A DNA stretch of 12,414 nt from Pseudomonadota bacterium (GCA_023428365.1 JAEYYQ010000234.1:1-12414); one strand, 5' to 3'; shown: positions 1-8,181, numbered from the stretch's first letter. Translations and numbers: made by a program. The notes: generated by a model from the letters alone, not told the origin.

Positions 1-795
1 CTGCAGAACGTGTCGGTGCTGTCCCTGTTTGCGGCCGGTATCATTCCCGGTCTGTTGATGACGCTTGCGCTGTTGATCACGAGCGGAATCCTGGCGTGGA
101 TGTACAAATTCCCCCGGCATGGTGACACCAATCTACGGGCGGCGGCGCGCGCGTTTCTTCCGACGATCCCTGCGCTGCTTGTGCCGTTCATCATTCTGGC
201 TGGTATTCTCGGCGGTTTCACCACAGTCACCGAGGCCTCTGCCTTTGCCGCAGTCTACACGATCGCGCTCGGCGTTTTTGCCTATCGCACTTTGACTTTA
301 TCCAAGCTCTGGCACACGCTTGTCGTCACGGTTCAGTTCAGTGGGGTGGTGTTCTTCCTTCTGGCGGCCTCGACGGTGCTGGGCTGGTTTGTGACGCGTT
401 CCGGTATTGCCCGCGAAGCAGCCAGCATGATCGCCACGATCAGCACCGATGCAACGATCCAGATCATGCTGGTCAATGCTCTGCTGATCCTGATTGGGAC
501 GGTGCTCGACGTGTTGCCAGCGCTGGTTGTCGTCGGCCCGGTTCTTGTTCCGGCAATGATACAGCTTGGTTTTGATCCGCTGCATTTCGCGATGGTGATG
601 ATCCTGGCGCTTAACCTCGCGAATATCACTCCGCCCGTCGGCATGACTCTAATGACGGCGACGCAGATTGCGGGCGTGTCCTATGAGCGGGCTATCATCG
701 CGTCGATCCCTTTCTACATTACGCATTTGATCGTCCTCATCATGGTCTCGCTGTGGCCGGCTCTGGTGCTGTGGCTGCCACGATTGCTTCTCTGA
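1..795 (+). CDS. TRAP transporter large permease subunit, DctM family (5' end outside window)
   Basis: This is the C-terminal 264 residues of the large membrane subunit of a TRAP (tripartite ATP-independent periplasmic) transporter, which imports a small organic acid or amino-acid-like solute using an ion gradient and a periplasmic binding protein. The reading frame is open to the first base, so the internal GTG at 10 is not the real start; family members are about 425 residues. Visible family marks are the GGFTTVTEASAFAAVY segment (about residues 70-85 of the fragment), corresponding to the usual GG-x-T-x-TEAA motif, and the final LDVLPALVVVGP...NLANITPPVGMTLM block, with TPPVG typical of DctM proteins. 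Several hydrophobic helices cover nearly the whole fragment. The TGA stop lies 18 bases before the next gene, so the two are probably cotranscribed. The small permease and binding-protein genes would be expected upstream, out of view. The substrate cannot be read from this part. Confidence 0.93.
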   Translation: MQNVSVLSLFAAGIIPGLLMTLALLITSGILAWMYKFPRHGDTNLRAAARAFLPTIPALLVPFIILAGILGGFTTVTEASAFAAVYTIALGVFAYRTLTLSKLWHTLVVTVQFSGVVFFLLAASTVLGWFVTRSGIAREAASMIATISTDATIQIMLVNALLILIGTVLDVLPALVVVGPVLVPAMIQLGFDPLHFAMVMILALNLANITPPVGMTLMTATQIAGVSYERAIIASIPFYITHLIVLIMVSLWPALVLWLPRLLL

Positions 796-813
796 AACGG
801 GAAGAGGATCGCC

Positions 814-2025
814 GTGAAGCTGCGTTGTGTTGACTGCGGGCTGATGATTCCGGCCGATGCCAGTTATTCCTGCGGCGTCTGTCAGGGCATCCTGGAGATT
901 GTTGCGCCGGCTGGGACGTCGACCGACGATGATCGCTATCTAGCAGAGACCATGTGGCGCCATGCTGATCGTCTGTCAGTGAGTGACCGGACGGCAATTG
1001 TCTCATTGGGCGAGGGCAATTCACCCTTGCACAGAGGCGAAAGACTGGAACAAACGCTTCCTGGTTTCACCGGACAGATCTGGCTCAAGGATGAAACCGT
1101 CAATCCCACAGGGTCCTTCAAGGACCGGCTGATCAGCGCTGCCGTAAGTTGGGCGAAACAGCACGGCTATGCAGGAATCGTGTGTGCATCGAGTGGCAAT
1201 GCAGGTGCATCAACCTCAGCCTATGCTGCGCGCGCTGGCCTGAAGGCTATCATCGTTGTGCCCACACATACGCCGGAGGAGAAACTGACGCAGATCGCGG
1301 CCTATGACGCACTGCTGGTCAAGGTCGATGGTCACTACAGCTACGCGTACGACGTTGCCGTGCGGCTCGCCAGGGACCATGGTCTGATCAACGTCACAAC
1401 GACTTTTCTCAACCCGTATGGTGTGGATGCCCTCAAGCTTGTCGGCGAGGAACTCGCAGTGCAGCTCGGTGGCGTGGTGCCGGACTACGTCACTGTGCCG
1501 ACAGGCGCTGGGCCATTGGTGAAGGGGATTATACAGGGTTTCGCTGAGCACGGCTCCGGCAAAGTGCCGAAGCTTGTAGCAGTACAAGCAGCCGGTTGCG
1601 CGCCGATCGTCCGTGCTTTTGATGATGGGGCGAAGTATGTGACGGCCTGGGGCGAGCCGAACACGATTGCGTCGGGCATTTCCGATCCACTAATCGGCTA
1701 CGAACGCGATGGCAGCTATACGCTCCGGCTACTGCGTGAAACGGGCGGCCTCGCCGTTGCCGTCAGCGATGATGACCTGCGCGACGCCATGTCAACGCTG
1801 GCTCATCGTATGGGACTGTTGGCCGAGCCGACCGGTGCCGGTTCGTTCGCCGCGGTGCGCGCACTGTTGAGCTCCGGAAGGATTCCAAGCAACGCCACCG
1901 TTGTCTGCATGGTGACCGGGCATGGCTACAAGGACATGAAGATCTATCGCGATATGCCTAATCGCGTGCGGCAGCTTGGTAGCGTTCCGCAAGACGCCGA
2001 GTTAGCGGAGTTGCTGGCCGAATGA
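814..2025 (+). CDS. PLP-dependent threonine synthase-family enzyme with N-terminal zinc ribbon
   Basis: This 403-residue fold-type II PLP enzyme resembles threonine synthase (ThrC, O-phosphohomoserine to threonine) and related beta-eliminating or dehydratase enzymes. The N terminus carries a rubredoxin-like zinc knuckle, C5-x2-C8 ... C20-x2-C23. The PLP Schiff-base lysine is K103 in NPTGSFKDR. SSGNAG (126-131) is the cofactor/substrate loop, PTGAGPLVKG (229-238) the phosphate-binding glycine loop, and VTGHGYKD (367-374) the C-terminal active-site segment typical of ThrC-like proteins. The GTG start is supported by a purine-rich GGGAAGAGG six bases upstream and by the zinc ribbon beginning directly after it. 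It follows a TRAP permease gene by 18 bases, which suggests a catabolic enzyme acting on the imported compound rather than the housekeeping threonine synthase; that is inference. I give no gene symbol because family membership does not fix the reaction. Confidence 0.88.
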   Translation: MKLRCVDCGLMIPADASYSCGVCQGILEIVAPAGTSTDDDRYLAETMWRHADRLSVSDRTAIVSLGEGNSPLHRGERLEQTLPGFTGQIWLKDETVNPTGSFKDRLISAAVSWAKQHGYAGIVCASSGNAGASTSAYAARAGLKAIIVVPTHTPEEKLTQIAAYDALLVKVDGHYSYAYDVAVRLARDHGLINVTTTFLNPYGVDALKLVGEELAVQLGGVVPDYVTVPTGAGPLVKGIIQGFAEHGSGKVPKLVAVQAAGCAPIVRAFDDGAKYVTAWGEPNTIASGISDPLIGYERDGSYTLRLLRETGGLAVAVSDDDLRDAMSTLAHRMGLLAEPTGAGSFAAVRALLSSGRIPSNATVVCMVTGHGYKDMKIYRDMPNRVRQLGSVPQDAELAELLAE

Positions 2026-2033
2026 GTCCAGTT

Positions 2034-2075
2034 AAGCGGCGGGGGCAAGTACTAATCGTGACGTCCGCGCCGCTT
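2034..2075. terminator. Possible stem between convergent operons
   Basis: Perfect 8-base inverted repeat AAGCGGCG (2034-2041) / CGCCGCTT (2068-2075), separated by 26 bases, in the 26-base gap between the two convergent genes and the last codons of the regulator gene. The position suits a shared terminator, but the loop is long and no clear T-run follows on either strand, so this is weak. Confidence 0.2.
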
Positions 2076-3359
2076 CCAGAGCGTGGTACGAGATACACCG
2101 AGACGCTTGGCAGCCTCACCGACTCGTCCCTGCGACGCCGCCAACGCGCGCTCGATTTGCTCAGCCTCTGCCAGTCTTCTTGCGTCCGCCAAGGTCTGTG
2201 AGCCGATCTCGTCCAGTGCAGCTTCCGGAAAGATATCGCGGACTGCGAGGACATCATCACGAGAGAGCGCGCTTGCTCGCTCGAGTCTGTTCCGCAGTTC
2301 CCGGATATTGCCCGGCCAAGCATATGCGAGAAGTGCTGACATCGCTTCGTCAGATAAATGCAGATCCCTGCGGCCTGCACGAGCAGCAAACTCTTTCAGG
2401 AATTTTGTTGCGAGGTGCTCGATTTCACTGGGCCGCTTGCGCAACGAAGGAAGGTGGATCTCAACTACTGACAGGCGATAATAGAGGTCATCGCGGAATG
2501 CTTTTTGAAGCCTCAGTTGATCGAGGTCAGCGTTGGTTGCAGCAATGATGCGCCCTGAAAAGCGTCGATCCTTACGGGATCCAATTGGTCGGAAAATCCC
2601 ATCCTGTAAAACTCGCAATAATGCAGCCTGAAGCTTTGCGTCCAGTTCTCCGATCTCGTCGAGAAACAGGGTTCCGCTGCTGGTCTCCTCAAAATATCCA
2701 ACGTGAGATTGCGTAGCGCCGGTAAACGCACCCCGCTCATGGCCGAAGAACTGACTCTCGAGCAATTCATCAGGCACTGCAGCACAGTTCACCGCGACGA
2801 ATGGGGCCTGCGCGCGAGACGAATGCGCGTGCAGATAGCGCGCTGCGACTTCTTTGCCGGTCCCGGTTTCTCCAGTGATCAGGACAGTAAGACCGGCATC
2901 CGCTGCACGGCGTAACTGTTCGGAGATTAATCGCGTGGCGGGGGAAAGACCAATTTCGATGGCAGTATCGCCTGTGTCCAAAGGTTCGGTAATTGAAAGA
3001 CGCTTGCGGATACCGTAAACAACCTCGTCTACGTCATACGGCTTAGTAACATAGTCATCAGCTCCGGCTTTCATGAGCCGTACGGCTTGCTCGATTTCGC
3101 CGAAGGCGGTGGCAAAGACGATCGGTGTATTCCCCAGAAAGGGCTGTGCCCTCCGGTACAGATCCTCACCGGAGCCATCGGGAAGGACAATATCTGATAA
3201 AATGAAATCAGGTGGTTGACGCCTCATCGCCAGAAGCGCCTCGGCGCAACTCTGAGCCCAGACGACATCGAAGCCCTCAAGTTTCAGTCGTTGAACAACC
3301 GCGCCACCCAGTATCGCATCATCCTCGACAATCAGTATTTGCGTGGATCCACGTTTCAT
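2052..3359 (-). CDS. NtrC-family sigma-54-dependent response regulator
   Basis: This 435-residue cytoplasmic transcription activator has three domains. Receiver (about 6-122): acidic pair D13/D14, phospho-acceptor D56 in LSDIVLPDG, switch T84 and K106 in TKPYD. Sigma-54 AAA+ domain (about 135-365): Walker A GETGTGKE (163-170), the sigma-54 contact loop GAFTGA (210-215), Walker B TLFLDEIGEL (230-239), arginines in FRDDLYYRL, and the sensor II motif WPGNIRELRN. C-terminal Fis-type helix-turn-helix (about 402-430, GRVGEAAKRLGVSRTTLWKR). All catalytic residues are present, so it should bind sigma-54 holoenzyme and hydrolyse ATP to open promoters after phosphorylation. Its ATG overlaps the stop of the kinase gene by four bases (ATGA), which marks the kinase as its partner. 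It is closest in style to DctD/NtrC-like regulators; target genes are unknown. Confidence 0.96.
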   Translation of the reverse strand: MKRGSTQILIVEDDAILGGAVVQRLKLEGFDVVWAQSCAEALLAMRRQPPDFILSDIVLPDGSGEDLYRRAQPFLGNTPIVFATAFGEIEQAVRLMKAGADDYVTKPYDVDEVVYGIRKRLSITEPLDTGDTAIEIGLSPATRLISEQLRRAADAGLTVLITGETGTGKEVAARYLHAHSSRAQAPFVAVNCAAVPDELLESQFFGHERGAFTGATQSHVGYFEETSSGTLFLDEIGELDAKLQAALLRVLQDGIFRPIGSRKDRRFSGRIIAATNADLDQLRLQKAFRDDLYYRLSVVEIHLPSLRKRPSEIEHLATKFLKEFAARAGRRDLHLSDEAMSALLAYAWPGNIRELRNRLERASALSRDDVLAVRDIFPEAALDEIGSQTLADARRLAEAEQIERALAASQGRVGEAAKRLGVSRTTLWKRRGRHD

Positions 3360-4777
3360 GCCGGCAAATATTCCCTCTGAAAGGGAAACTTCAGGAAGAT
3401 GGTGGTGCCGTGGCCAAGCTCTGTTCGGACGGACAATTGCCCTTGCAGGCGTTTCACCAATTTGGTCACAATCGTAATGCCGAGTCCGGGTGTATCATCG
3501 CTGCTCACGGTGCCCGCTTCGATGGAACGCACGAGATCCTGCTTCAGCCCCGCCCCGTCATCCTCCACGACAATAGCCAAGGTCTGATCGCTGGCTGTAG
3601 CATCTAGTCTGACAGTTGCGCCCTCAGGCGATGCTCGAACAGCATTAAGCAGTAAATTGAGTAGTACCTGGCGGACCTCGAGTGCTGCGATGGGGACCGC
3701 GTCATCCATGTCGAGGGTAACGACAATTGAAATGTTGCGCGAACGTCCGTCTGCTTCGACAAGAAGTCTCAGGTCTTCAAAGTCCTGACGGGAAAGCCAT
3801 CGCCACCGTGGAGGGGCGCGATGACTTGCCAACGTCGCACTGACGACTTCTTCGAGCGTGTGCACGCCGCGATCCAGAAAGCCGACCGCCTCTTCTCGTG
3901 TCGCAGGTCTGTCCCCGAACCGTTTGAGTGTGCTGATCGCCGTCCTCATGCCACCGAGCGGATTACGGATTTCATGCGCAAGGGTCGCGATGATGCGACC
4001 GAGAATTGCTTCTCGTTCCTGTTCGGCGATGTGAGCCAGCAGCTTTTCGCGCTCCCGCGCCGCATGAGCCATTGCGTTGAAGGCATGGAACATACGGACT
4101 GCCTCGGGATCACTGCGTGGCATGTCGGTTTCCGAGATCGGCTTGGGCGAGCCGGAAACGGCTTCATACAATCGTCTCGCAATAAGCGTCACGGGCTTCT
4201 GAATACGCTGCACCATAAAGAAGCCGATGACGGCGCATACGAAGCTGAAGGCGAGGTCGAACAGCAGGAGAGCAACGCGCAATAGGCCGCGACCGCCTTC
4301 GAGCGAGGACACGTCGAGGTTCGCGGCGACGATACCGTAGTGCTGGCCGCTATGCTCAAGTTCGCGCCAAATCCAGATGTAATCATTATCTGTGCGGACG
4401 AGACCGCTCGGCGTCATGCCAACTTGTGTAGGAATGGTCGGGTCGTCCGGGCTGCCCTCCCGGGCGACATCCGCGACCGGGCGTCGATCGGAATCGAGAA
4501 AGATCAACCGGCGATCAACAACGCCTTGATGAAACTCAAGCGCCCGACGAAACACCTGCTGAGTATTCGAATGGTCATCATCAGTGACGAATGGCAAAAG
4601 AGCGGCTAACAAACCATCGAGATAAACCTGACCGAGCACCTCCACTTGGCGGTCGGATTGCTTGGACATGATAAAGATGGCGAACTGAGTGGATGTGACA
4701 GCGGCAATAAAAATCATCGCGGCCGCCAGCAGCGGCAATCGCATGGTGGCTGGCATTCCGTGTAGCACAACTGGCAC
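3356..4777 (-). CDS. Membrane sensor histidine kinase, partner of the NtrC-type regulator
   Basis: Two-component kinase of up to 473 residues. A first membrane helix (about 15-37) and a second (about 165-188) enclose a periplasmic sensor domain of about 125 residues. That domain contains RRLIFLDSDRRPVADV, reminiscent of single-Cache/PDC folds. A HAMP-like linker (about 190-245, RIQKPVTLIARRL) follows, then the dimerisation/phospho-acceptor helix with H268 in ATLAHEIRNPLGGM. The ATP-binding domain has the N box at N378 (LLLNAVRAS), G1 DDGAGL (407-412) and G2 GLGI (431-434). The start is uncertain: GTG at 4777 gives the longest frame, while ATGs at 4756 and 4744 are plausible and none has a strong ribosome site. 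The stop overlaps the regulator start. It lies 48-81 bases after mnhG on the same strand, so it may be read from the antiporter operon. The signal sensed is unknown. Confidence 0.94.
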   Translation of the reverse strand: MPVVLHGMPATMRLPLLAAAMIFIAAVTSTQFAIFIMSKQSDRQVEVLGQVYLDGLLAALLPFVTDDDHSNTQQVFRRALEFHQGVVDRRLIFLDSDRRPVADVAREGSPDDPTIPTQVGMTPSGLVRTDNDYIWIWRELEHSGQHYGIVAANLDVSSLEGGRGLLRVALLLFDLAFSFVCAVIGFFMVQRIQKPVTLIARRLYEAVSGSPKPISETDMPRSDPEAVRMFHAFNAMAHAAREREKLLAHIAEQEREAILGRIIATLAHEIRNPLGGMRTAISTLKRFGDRPATREEAVGFLDRGVHTLEEVVSATLASHRAPPRWRWLSRQDFEDLRLLVEADGRSRNISIVVTLDMDDAVPIAALEVRQVLLNLLLNAVRASPEGATVRLDATASDQTLAIVVEDDGAGLKQDLVRSIEAGTVSSDDTPGLGITIVTKLVKRLQGQLSVRTELGHGTTIFLKFPFQREYLPA

Positions 4778-4825
4778 TCCAAAATGCTCAATTCGCCAGA
4801 AAAATTGCAGTCCTGCAGCGTAAAC

Positions 4826-5230
4826 TCAACCTGGGCGCGGTAATTTCACAGCCCTAGATAATTTGTTGTCCGTGATCTCGGAGGGACGTTCGAAATTTCC
4901 GCGTGGCAGTTCCCCATTGAGATCGTCGTGAACGGTGCCGCTCCATAGCGGCACGCCTGCGACGTAGCCCGCTCGCGCCAGCAGATGTCCTGCAACGGGA
5001 GTGGTAAGAAGCAGGAACGCTACCGCAAGGCAGACCTTTATGGACATTTCGATAGATGGATAAGCGAATGCGACTCCGATGAGGATCAAGCCTGATCCGA
5101 CAACACCTGCCTTCGTTGCCGCATGCATCCGCAGGAAGAAATCTGGGAGACGAAGCACTCCGACCGCAGCAATCAGGCAAATCACTGCCCCGAAGATAAG
5201 AAAGATCGTGGATATCAAGGCTGTGATCAT
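4826..5230 (-). CDS. mnhG: Mrp/Mnh cation:proton antiporter subunit G
   Basis: Small membrane subunit (134 residues) of the multisubunit Na+/H+ antiporter. The family signature GVLRLPDFFLRMHAATKAGVVG lies at about residues 24-45, after a first helix (about 5-23). Two further hydrophobic segments follow (about 46-57 and 63-85). The core is complete by about residue 93. The remaining 40 residues form a hydrophilic tail (SGTVHDDLNGELPRGNFERP...) that is a little longer than I expect for minimal MnhG proteins. The ATG is certain, since it overlaps the mnhF stop by four bases. MnhG is part of the E-F-G module that packs beside the D subunit and is needed for a stable, active complex. It is the last antiporter gene before the kinase gene. 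Confidence 0.95.
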   Translation of the reverse strand: MITALISTIFLIFGAVICLIAAVGVLRLPDFFLRMHAATKAGVVGSGLILIGVAFAYPSIEMSIKVCLAVAFLLLTTPVAGHLLARAGYVAGVPLWSGTVHDDLNGELPRGNFERPSEITDNKLSRAVKLPRPG

Positions 5231-5520
5231 TGTTTCTCCTCATCGATTGAGCCGCGTTCTATGAAGCTCGCGAATGCTACCGTGGCCAGGAAGCCGACGA
5301 GCGCTACTCCGAGAGCGATATCCATGAATGCGGTTGAGCCCGATATCACGACTGCAAGTCCGGTTGCGGCGACGCCGAGCAAGCCGATCAGGTCGAGAGC
5401 AAGAACGCGGTCGGGGCCACCCGGGCCACGGACAATACGGATAGCGGCACAAATCATGGATGCGACAAGTAAAATTCCAGCGACCGTAACTCCGACCGCC
5501 AGCAGGTCTTCTGCACTCAT
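5227..5520 (-). CDS. mnhF: Mrp/Mnh cation:proton antiporter subunit F
   Basis: 97-residue inner-membrane subunit. It has three predicted helices (about 6-29, 41-61 and 64-86) and the characteristic loop RGPGGPDRVLALD (31-43) between helices 1 and 2, with the conserved acidic D37 and D43 that are typical of MnhF/MrpF. The length matches the family (about 90-100). Structural work on Mrp complexes places F next to E and G at the D-subunit end, in a region linked to sodium movement; that is family knowledge rather than anything shown here. The start ATG overlaps the mnhE stop by four bases and the stop overlaps mnhG, so translation is likely coupled. Confidence 0.95.
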   Translation of the reverse strand: MSAEDLLAVGVTVAGILLVASMICAAIRIVRGPGGPDRVLALDLIGLLGVAATGLAVVISGSTAFMDIALGVALVGFLATVAFASFIERGSIDEEKQ

Positions 5521-5846
5521 GGCAGCACCTCGCGTACACGGCGCTCGAAGCCATTCTTGATCTGCAAGACGCTCTCATCGGACATGCTCATAACGTGAGC
5601 ATATAGTGTCGATCGGCCTTGGTTGACATGGAGGCTGGTCGTCCCAGGCGTCAGGGTTATCATGTTCGCCAGTAGTGTGATGCCCTCGTCACTCTTGACA
5701 TCGAGTGGAATTGCGATGATCGCCGATCGTATCGGTCGATCGGGCTTCAGCACCGTGGCGGCGACGTCTTTGACCGACAAGACAAGCTCACGGAAGAACA
5801 GCCCGTGCAACTGAATCCAGGCAGTAACAGTTTTAGCTGCCGTCAT
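5517..5846 (-). CDS. mnhE: Mrp/Mnh antiporter subunit E, short N-terminus
   Basis: 109-residue MnhE. The conserved cytoplasmic part is intact: FFRELVLSVKDVAATVLKPD (about 17-36), AIIAIPLDVKSDEGITLLANMITLTPGTTSLHV (about 42-74) and a C-terminal FERRVREVLP. I place the start at the ATG at 5846, which overlaps the mnhD end by 14 bases; an AGG about eight bases upstream could serve as ribosome site. The frame stays open upstream to 5927, but those residues (QQLSSSINLPTSTQ...) are unlike MnhE and lie inside mnhD. Usual MnhE proteins are near 160 residues and begin with a pair of membrane helices of about 50 residues. Those are missing here, leaving at most a weakly hydrophobic helix. The subunit is therefore a short form or N-terminally truncated; the core suggests it is still functional. 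Confidence 0.87.
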   Translation of the reverse strand: MTAAKTVTAWIQLHGLFFRELVLSVKDVAATVLKPDRPIRSAIIAIPLDVKSDEGITLLANMITLTPGTTSLHVNQGRSTLYAHVMSMSDESVLQIKNGFERRVREVLP

Positions 5847-7377
5847 AGGGGACCTGCGCGAGATTGATGTTGGTTCCAAACACTGCGTTGATGTAGGCAG
5901 ATTTATCGATGAGCTGAGTTGCTGCACGCATCGAGAAATCCACGAATGGCTCGGCGTACAGGCCGATCGTAAGTGTCATCAAGCAAAGTGAGACAATCGG
6001 GGTCAGCATCAACGCCCTGCCACATGAGTCGCGGCGCCATGTTTCAATCGTGGTGTTGGTGGAATCTGGCGCGGCCTTCCAGAATGCTTCGTTCCATATC
6101 TTGAGCATGGAGTAGAGGGTCAAGAGGCCGACAAGCAGACCGGCGGCCGCGAGCGCAATGTGACCAGCGTCCAGGCTGGCCTTGATCACGGCATACTTGG
6201 ACCAGAAGCCAGACAGGGGCGGCAGCCCGGCAAGAGAAAGAGCGGGAATGAGAAATAAGACGCCCAGCAGAGGCAGGCTGGAATAGAGGCCTCCGAGGTC
6301 TTTCAGGTGGAAAGAGCCGCCTGCGCGATTCACAGCGCCGGCGATCAGGAACAGGTTGGCCTTCACGATAATGTGGTGGATGACGTAGAGGATTGATCCG
6401 GCGATCGCCAGCGGCGTGGCAATAGCTATTCCAAACAGCATATAGCCGATCTGGCTGATGATATGGAACGAGAGGATGCGGCGGATGTCAAAATGCGCTG
6501 CTGCGCCAAGAACGCCCGTAATCATCGTCAACGCCGCGATAGTGCCGACAATCGGCGCCGTGTATCCGCCGTCGCCATCGAACATCAGCGTGAACGTACG
6601 GATTATGGCATAAACGCCGACCTTTGTTAGCAGCGCGGCGAAGATCGCAACAATCGGCGCGGATGTTGTGTGATACGCAACGGGCAGCCAGAAGAACAAT
6701 GGGAACACGGCAGCCTTGGCACCGAAGGTAACGAGAAACAGAATAGACAGGGTGGTGACCAAACCCTGGTTCTCGACCGTTGGTAGCACGCGGGCGAGAT
6801 CAGCCATATTGAGCGTTCCAGTCAAACCGTAGAGGAAGCCGACCGCAGTCAGGAACAAGGTCGTCGCAACCAAGTTGAGGGCTACATATTTCACGCCTGC
6901 GTCAAGCTGGGCTCTGCGGCCTCCGAGCGCCAGCAACCCGAAGGACGAGATCAGCATGATCTCGAACCAGACGTAGAGATTGAAGATGTCGCCGGTCAGA
7001 AATGCGCCTGTCACACCGAAAAGGAGGCCTTGATACAGGGGATGATAGAATGCGCGCTCAAGGGGTTCCGGATCATTGGCTAACCCGTAGACACCGACCG
7101 CTATCGCCATGACGCCCGTTATCAGAACCATGGCGGCGGAGAGCATGTCAGCGACAAAGGTGATGCCGAAAGGGGCCGACCAGTTGCCGAACTGAGTTGC
7201 CAATACGGTTCCATCATAGGTGGCGTTTAGCAGGCAGATCGAAGAAGCGAACAGTCCTGCGCTCGCACTCAGGCTGACGATGCGTTGAGCGCGAGGACGG
7301 TTCCATAGCATCGCACACAAGGCTATGCCAGCGAGCGGGAAGACGATCGGTAGGGTGAGCAGCAAGTGAATTCTCAC
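5833..7377 (-). CDS. mnhD: Mrp/Mnh cation:proton antiporter subunit D (NuoN/NuoM-like)
   Basis: Large polytopic subunit of 514 residues, homologous to the proton-pumping NuoL/M/N subunits of complex I. The key charged residues are visible: E139 in the WFEIMLISSFGLLALGG helix, K221 in FGAKAAVFPLFFWLP, and K252 in LLTKVGVYAIIRTF. The later HHIIVKANLFLIAG helix and the LAGLPPLSGFWSKYAVIKA segment are also typical of the family. These residues form the proton path of the D subunit. The GTG start at 7377 is supported by the GTGA overlap with the mnhC stop and by an N-terminal helix starting at once. It lies between mnhC and mnhE, the standard gene order. No missing family block is evident. Confidence 0.96.
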   Translation of the reverse strand: MRIHLLLTLPIVFPLAGIALCAMLWNRPRAQRIVSLSASAGLFASSICLLNATYDGTVLATQFGNWSAPFGITFVADMLSAAMVLITGVMAIAVGVYGLANDPEPLERAFYHPLYQGLLFGVTGAFLTGDIFNLYVWFEIMLISSFGLLALGGRRAQLDAGVKYVALNLVATTLFLTAVGFLYGLTGTLNMADLARVLPTVENQGLVTTLSILFLVTFGAKAAVFPLFFWLPVAYHTTSAPIVAIFAALLTKVGVYAIIRTFTLMFDGDGGYTAPIVGTIAALTMITGVLGAAAHFDIRRILSFHIISQIGYMLFGIAIATPLAIAGSILYVIHHIIVKANLFLIAGAVNRAGGSFHLKDLGGLYSSLPLLGVLFLIPALSLAGLPPLSGFWSKYAVIKASLDAGHIALAAAGLLVGLLTLYSMLKIWNEAFWKAAPDSTNTTIETWRRDSCGRALMLTPIVSLCLMTLTIGLYAEPFVDFSMRAATQLIDKSAYINAVFGTNINLAQVPYDGS

Positions 7378-7784
7378 GACACGAATTCCTTAGTCGTGCG
7401 CGCAGACTTCGACGAATCCGGATTGGCGCCGATATTCGGCGGCGGTTCGGCGATACGCATCTTCTCGGTGTCCAAGGTCCCGAGACGCCGATGGGCGCTT
7501 TCGAACAGCACCACAGTGAATGCCACGAGAGAGAATGAGATAACGATGGCCGTCAAAATCAGCGCCTGCGGCAGCGGGTTGGCGCTCAATGTAATCGCTG
7601 TTTCACCCAGTTCGACGATCGGTGGGACCCGTGTCTCCAGGCGCCCGGAGATGAAAATAGAAAGATTGGCTGCGTTGCTGAGAACCAGCAAACCAAGCAC
7701 GATTCGCAAGACGTTGCGTGACATGATCAGATAGGCGGCCACGGCCACCATCACGCCGAATGCGAGAGCATATACCGGCTCCAC
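7374..7784 (-). CDS. mnhC: Mrp/Mnh cation:proton antiporter subunit C (NuoK-like)
   Basis: 136-residue small subunit homologous to NuoK. Three helices are apparent (about 3-21, 27-46 and 72-95). The signature NPLPQALILTAIVISFS (69-85) precedes the third helix, and GLLVLSNAANLSIF marks the second. The GTG start at 7784 is chosen because MEPVYALAFGVMVAVAAYL begins the first helix directly and because it lies one base after the mnhB stop. The charged C-terminal tail (about 97-136, including TEKMRIAEPPPN) is somewhat longer than in minimal homologues. MnhC bridges the A and D antiporter-like subunits. The stop overlaps the mnhD GTG start. Confidence 0.95.
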   Translation of the reverse strand: MEPVYALAFGVMVAVAAYLIMSRNVLRIVLGLLVLSNAANLSIFISGRLETRVPPIVELGETAITLSANPLPQALILTAIVISFSLVAFTVVLFESAHRRLGTLDTEKMRIAEPPPNIGANPDSSKSARTTKEFVS

Positions 7785-7785
7785 C

Positions 7786-8181
7786 TCAATACTCCGAATA
7801 ATAGGAAAAGAAGGTCAGGATTGAACCGATGACGGTCAGATACACCCCGACGTCAAACACCAGTGTCGTTCCAAATCCCAAGTTTGGCGCCCACCACTGA
7901 TGCATCAGGTAGGGCATGTTGAGAAGCAGGCCGGGTGCGCCTGAAAGGAGCCCAAGCGTAAGGCCGATACCAATCAACATTTTCGGTGACATCCGCAGCG
8001 TCGAGAGCAACGCTTCGCGACCGCGAGACAACGCGTGAACAGTCAAGCCCGCGGCCGCAATCAGCCCACCGATGAAACCGCCACCAGGCTCATTGTGCCC
8101 ACGCAAGAGTACATAGACCGAAAAGATAAGCGCTGCAGGCAGAATGAGGCGGCTGCTGGTGCGCAGGATGAGTGAATTCAC
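7786..8181 (-). CDS. mnhB: Mrp/Mnh cation:proton antiporter subunit B
   Basis: 131-residue membrane subunit with the MnhB signature [19 protein letters not shown] (27-45), a first helix (about 10-27) and further hydrophobic segments at about 35-51, 68-88 and 107-127, ending with FFSYYSEY. The GTG start at 8181 overlaps the mnhA stop (GTGA). In several alphaproteobacterial pha systems such as Sinorhizobium, A and B are fused into one polypeptide. Here they are separate genes, giving the seven-gene (group 1 style) arrangement. B sits beside the C-terminal domain of A and helps link it to C. Confidence 0.95.
   Translation of the reverse strand: MNSLILRTSSRLILPAALIFSVYVLLRGHNEPGGGFIGGLIAAAGLTVHALSRGREALLSTLRMSPKMLIGIGLTLGLLSGAPGLLLNMPYLMHQWWAPNLGFGTTLVFDVGVYLTVIGSILTFFSYYSEY

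Noticed and set aside
3821..4285. Open frame of 154 codons on the + strand inside the kinase gene
   Set aside because: It lies opposite the conserved kinase helices, and its Cys/Arg/His-rich composition is typical of antisense frames in GC-rich DNA.
4772..4788. TGGCAC followed by ATGC on the + strand upstream of the kinase gene, similar to a sigma-54 promoter
   Set aside because: The spacing between the two elements is one base too long and it would read antisense into mnhG, away from the kinase gene.
5847..5927. Upstream extension of the mnhE frame to an ATG at 5927
   Set aside because: The added 27 residues are polar, unlike MnhE, and lie wholly inside mnhD in another frame.
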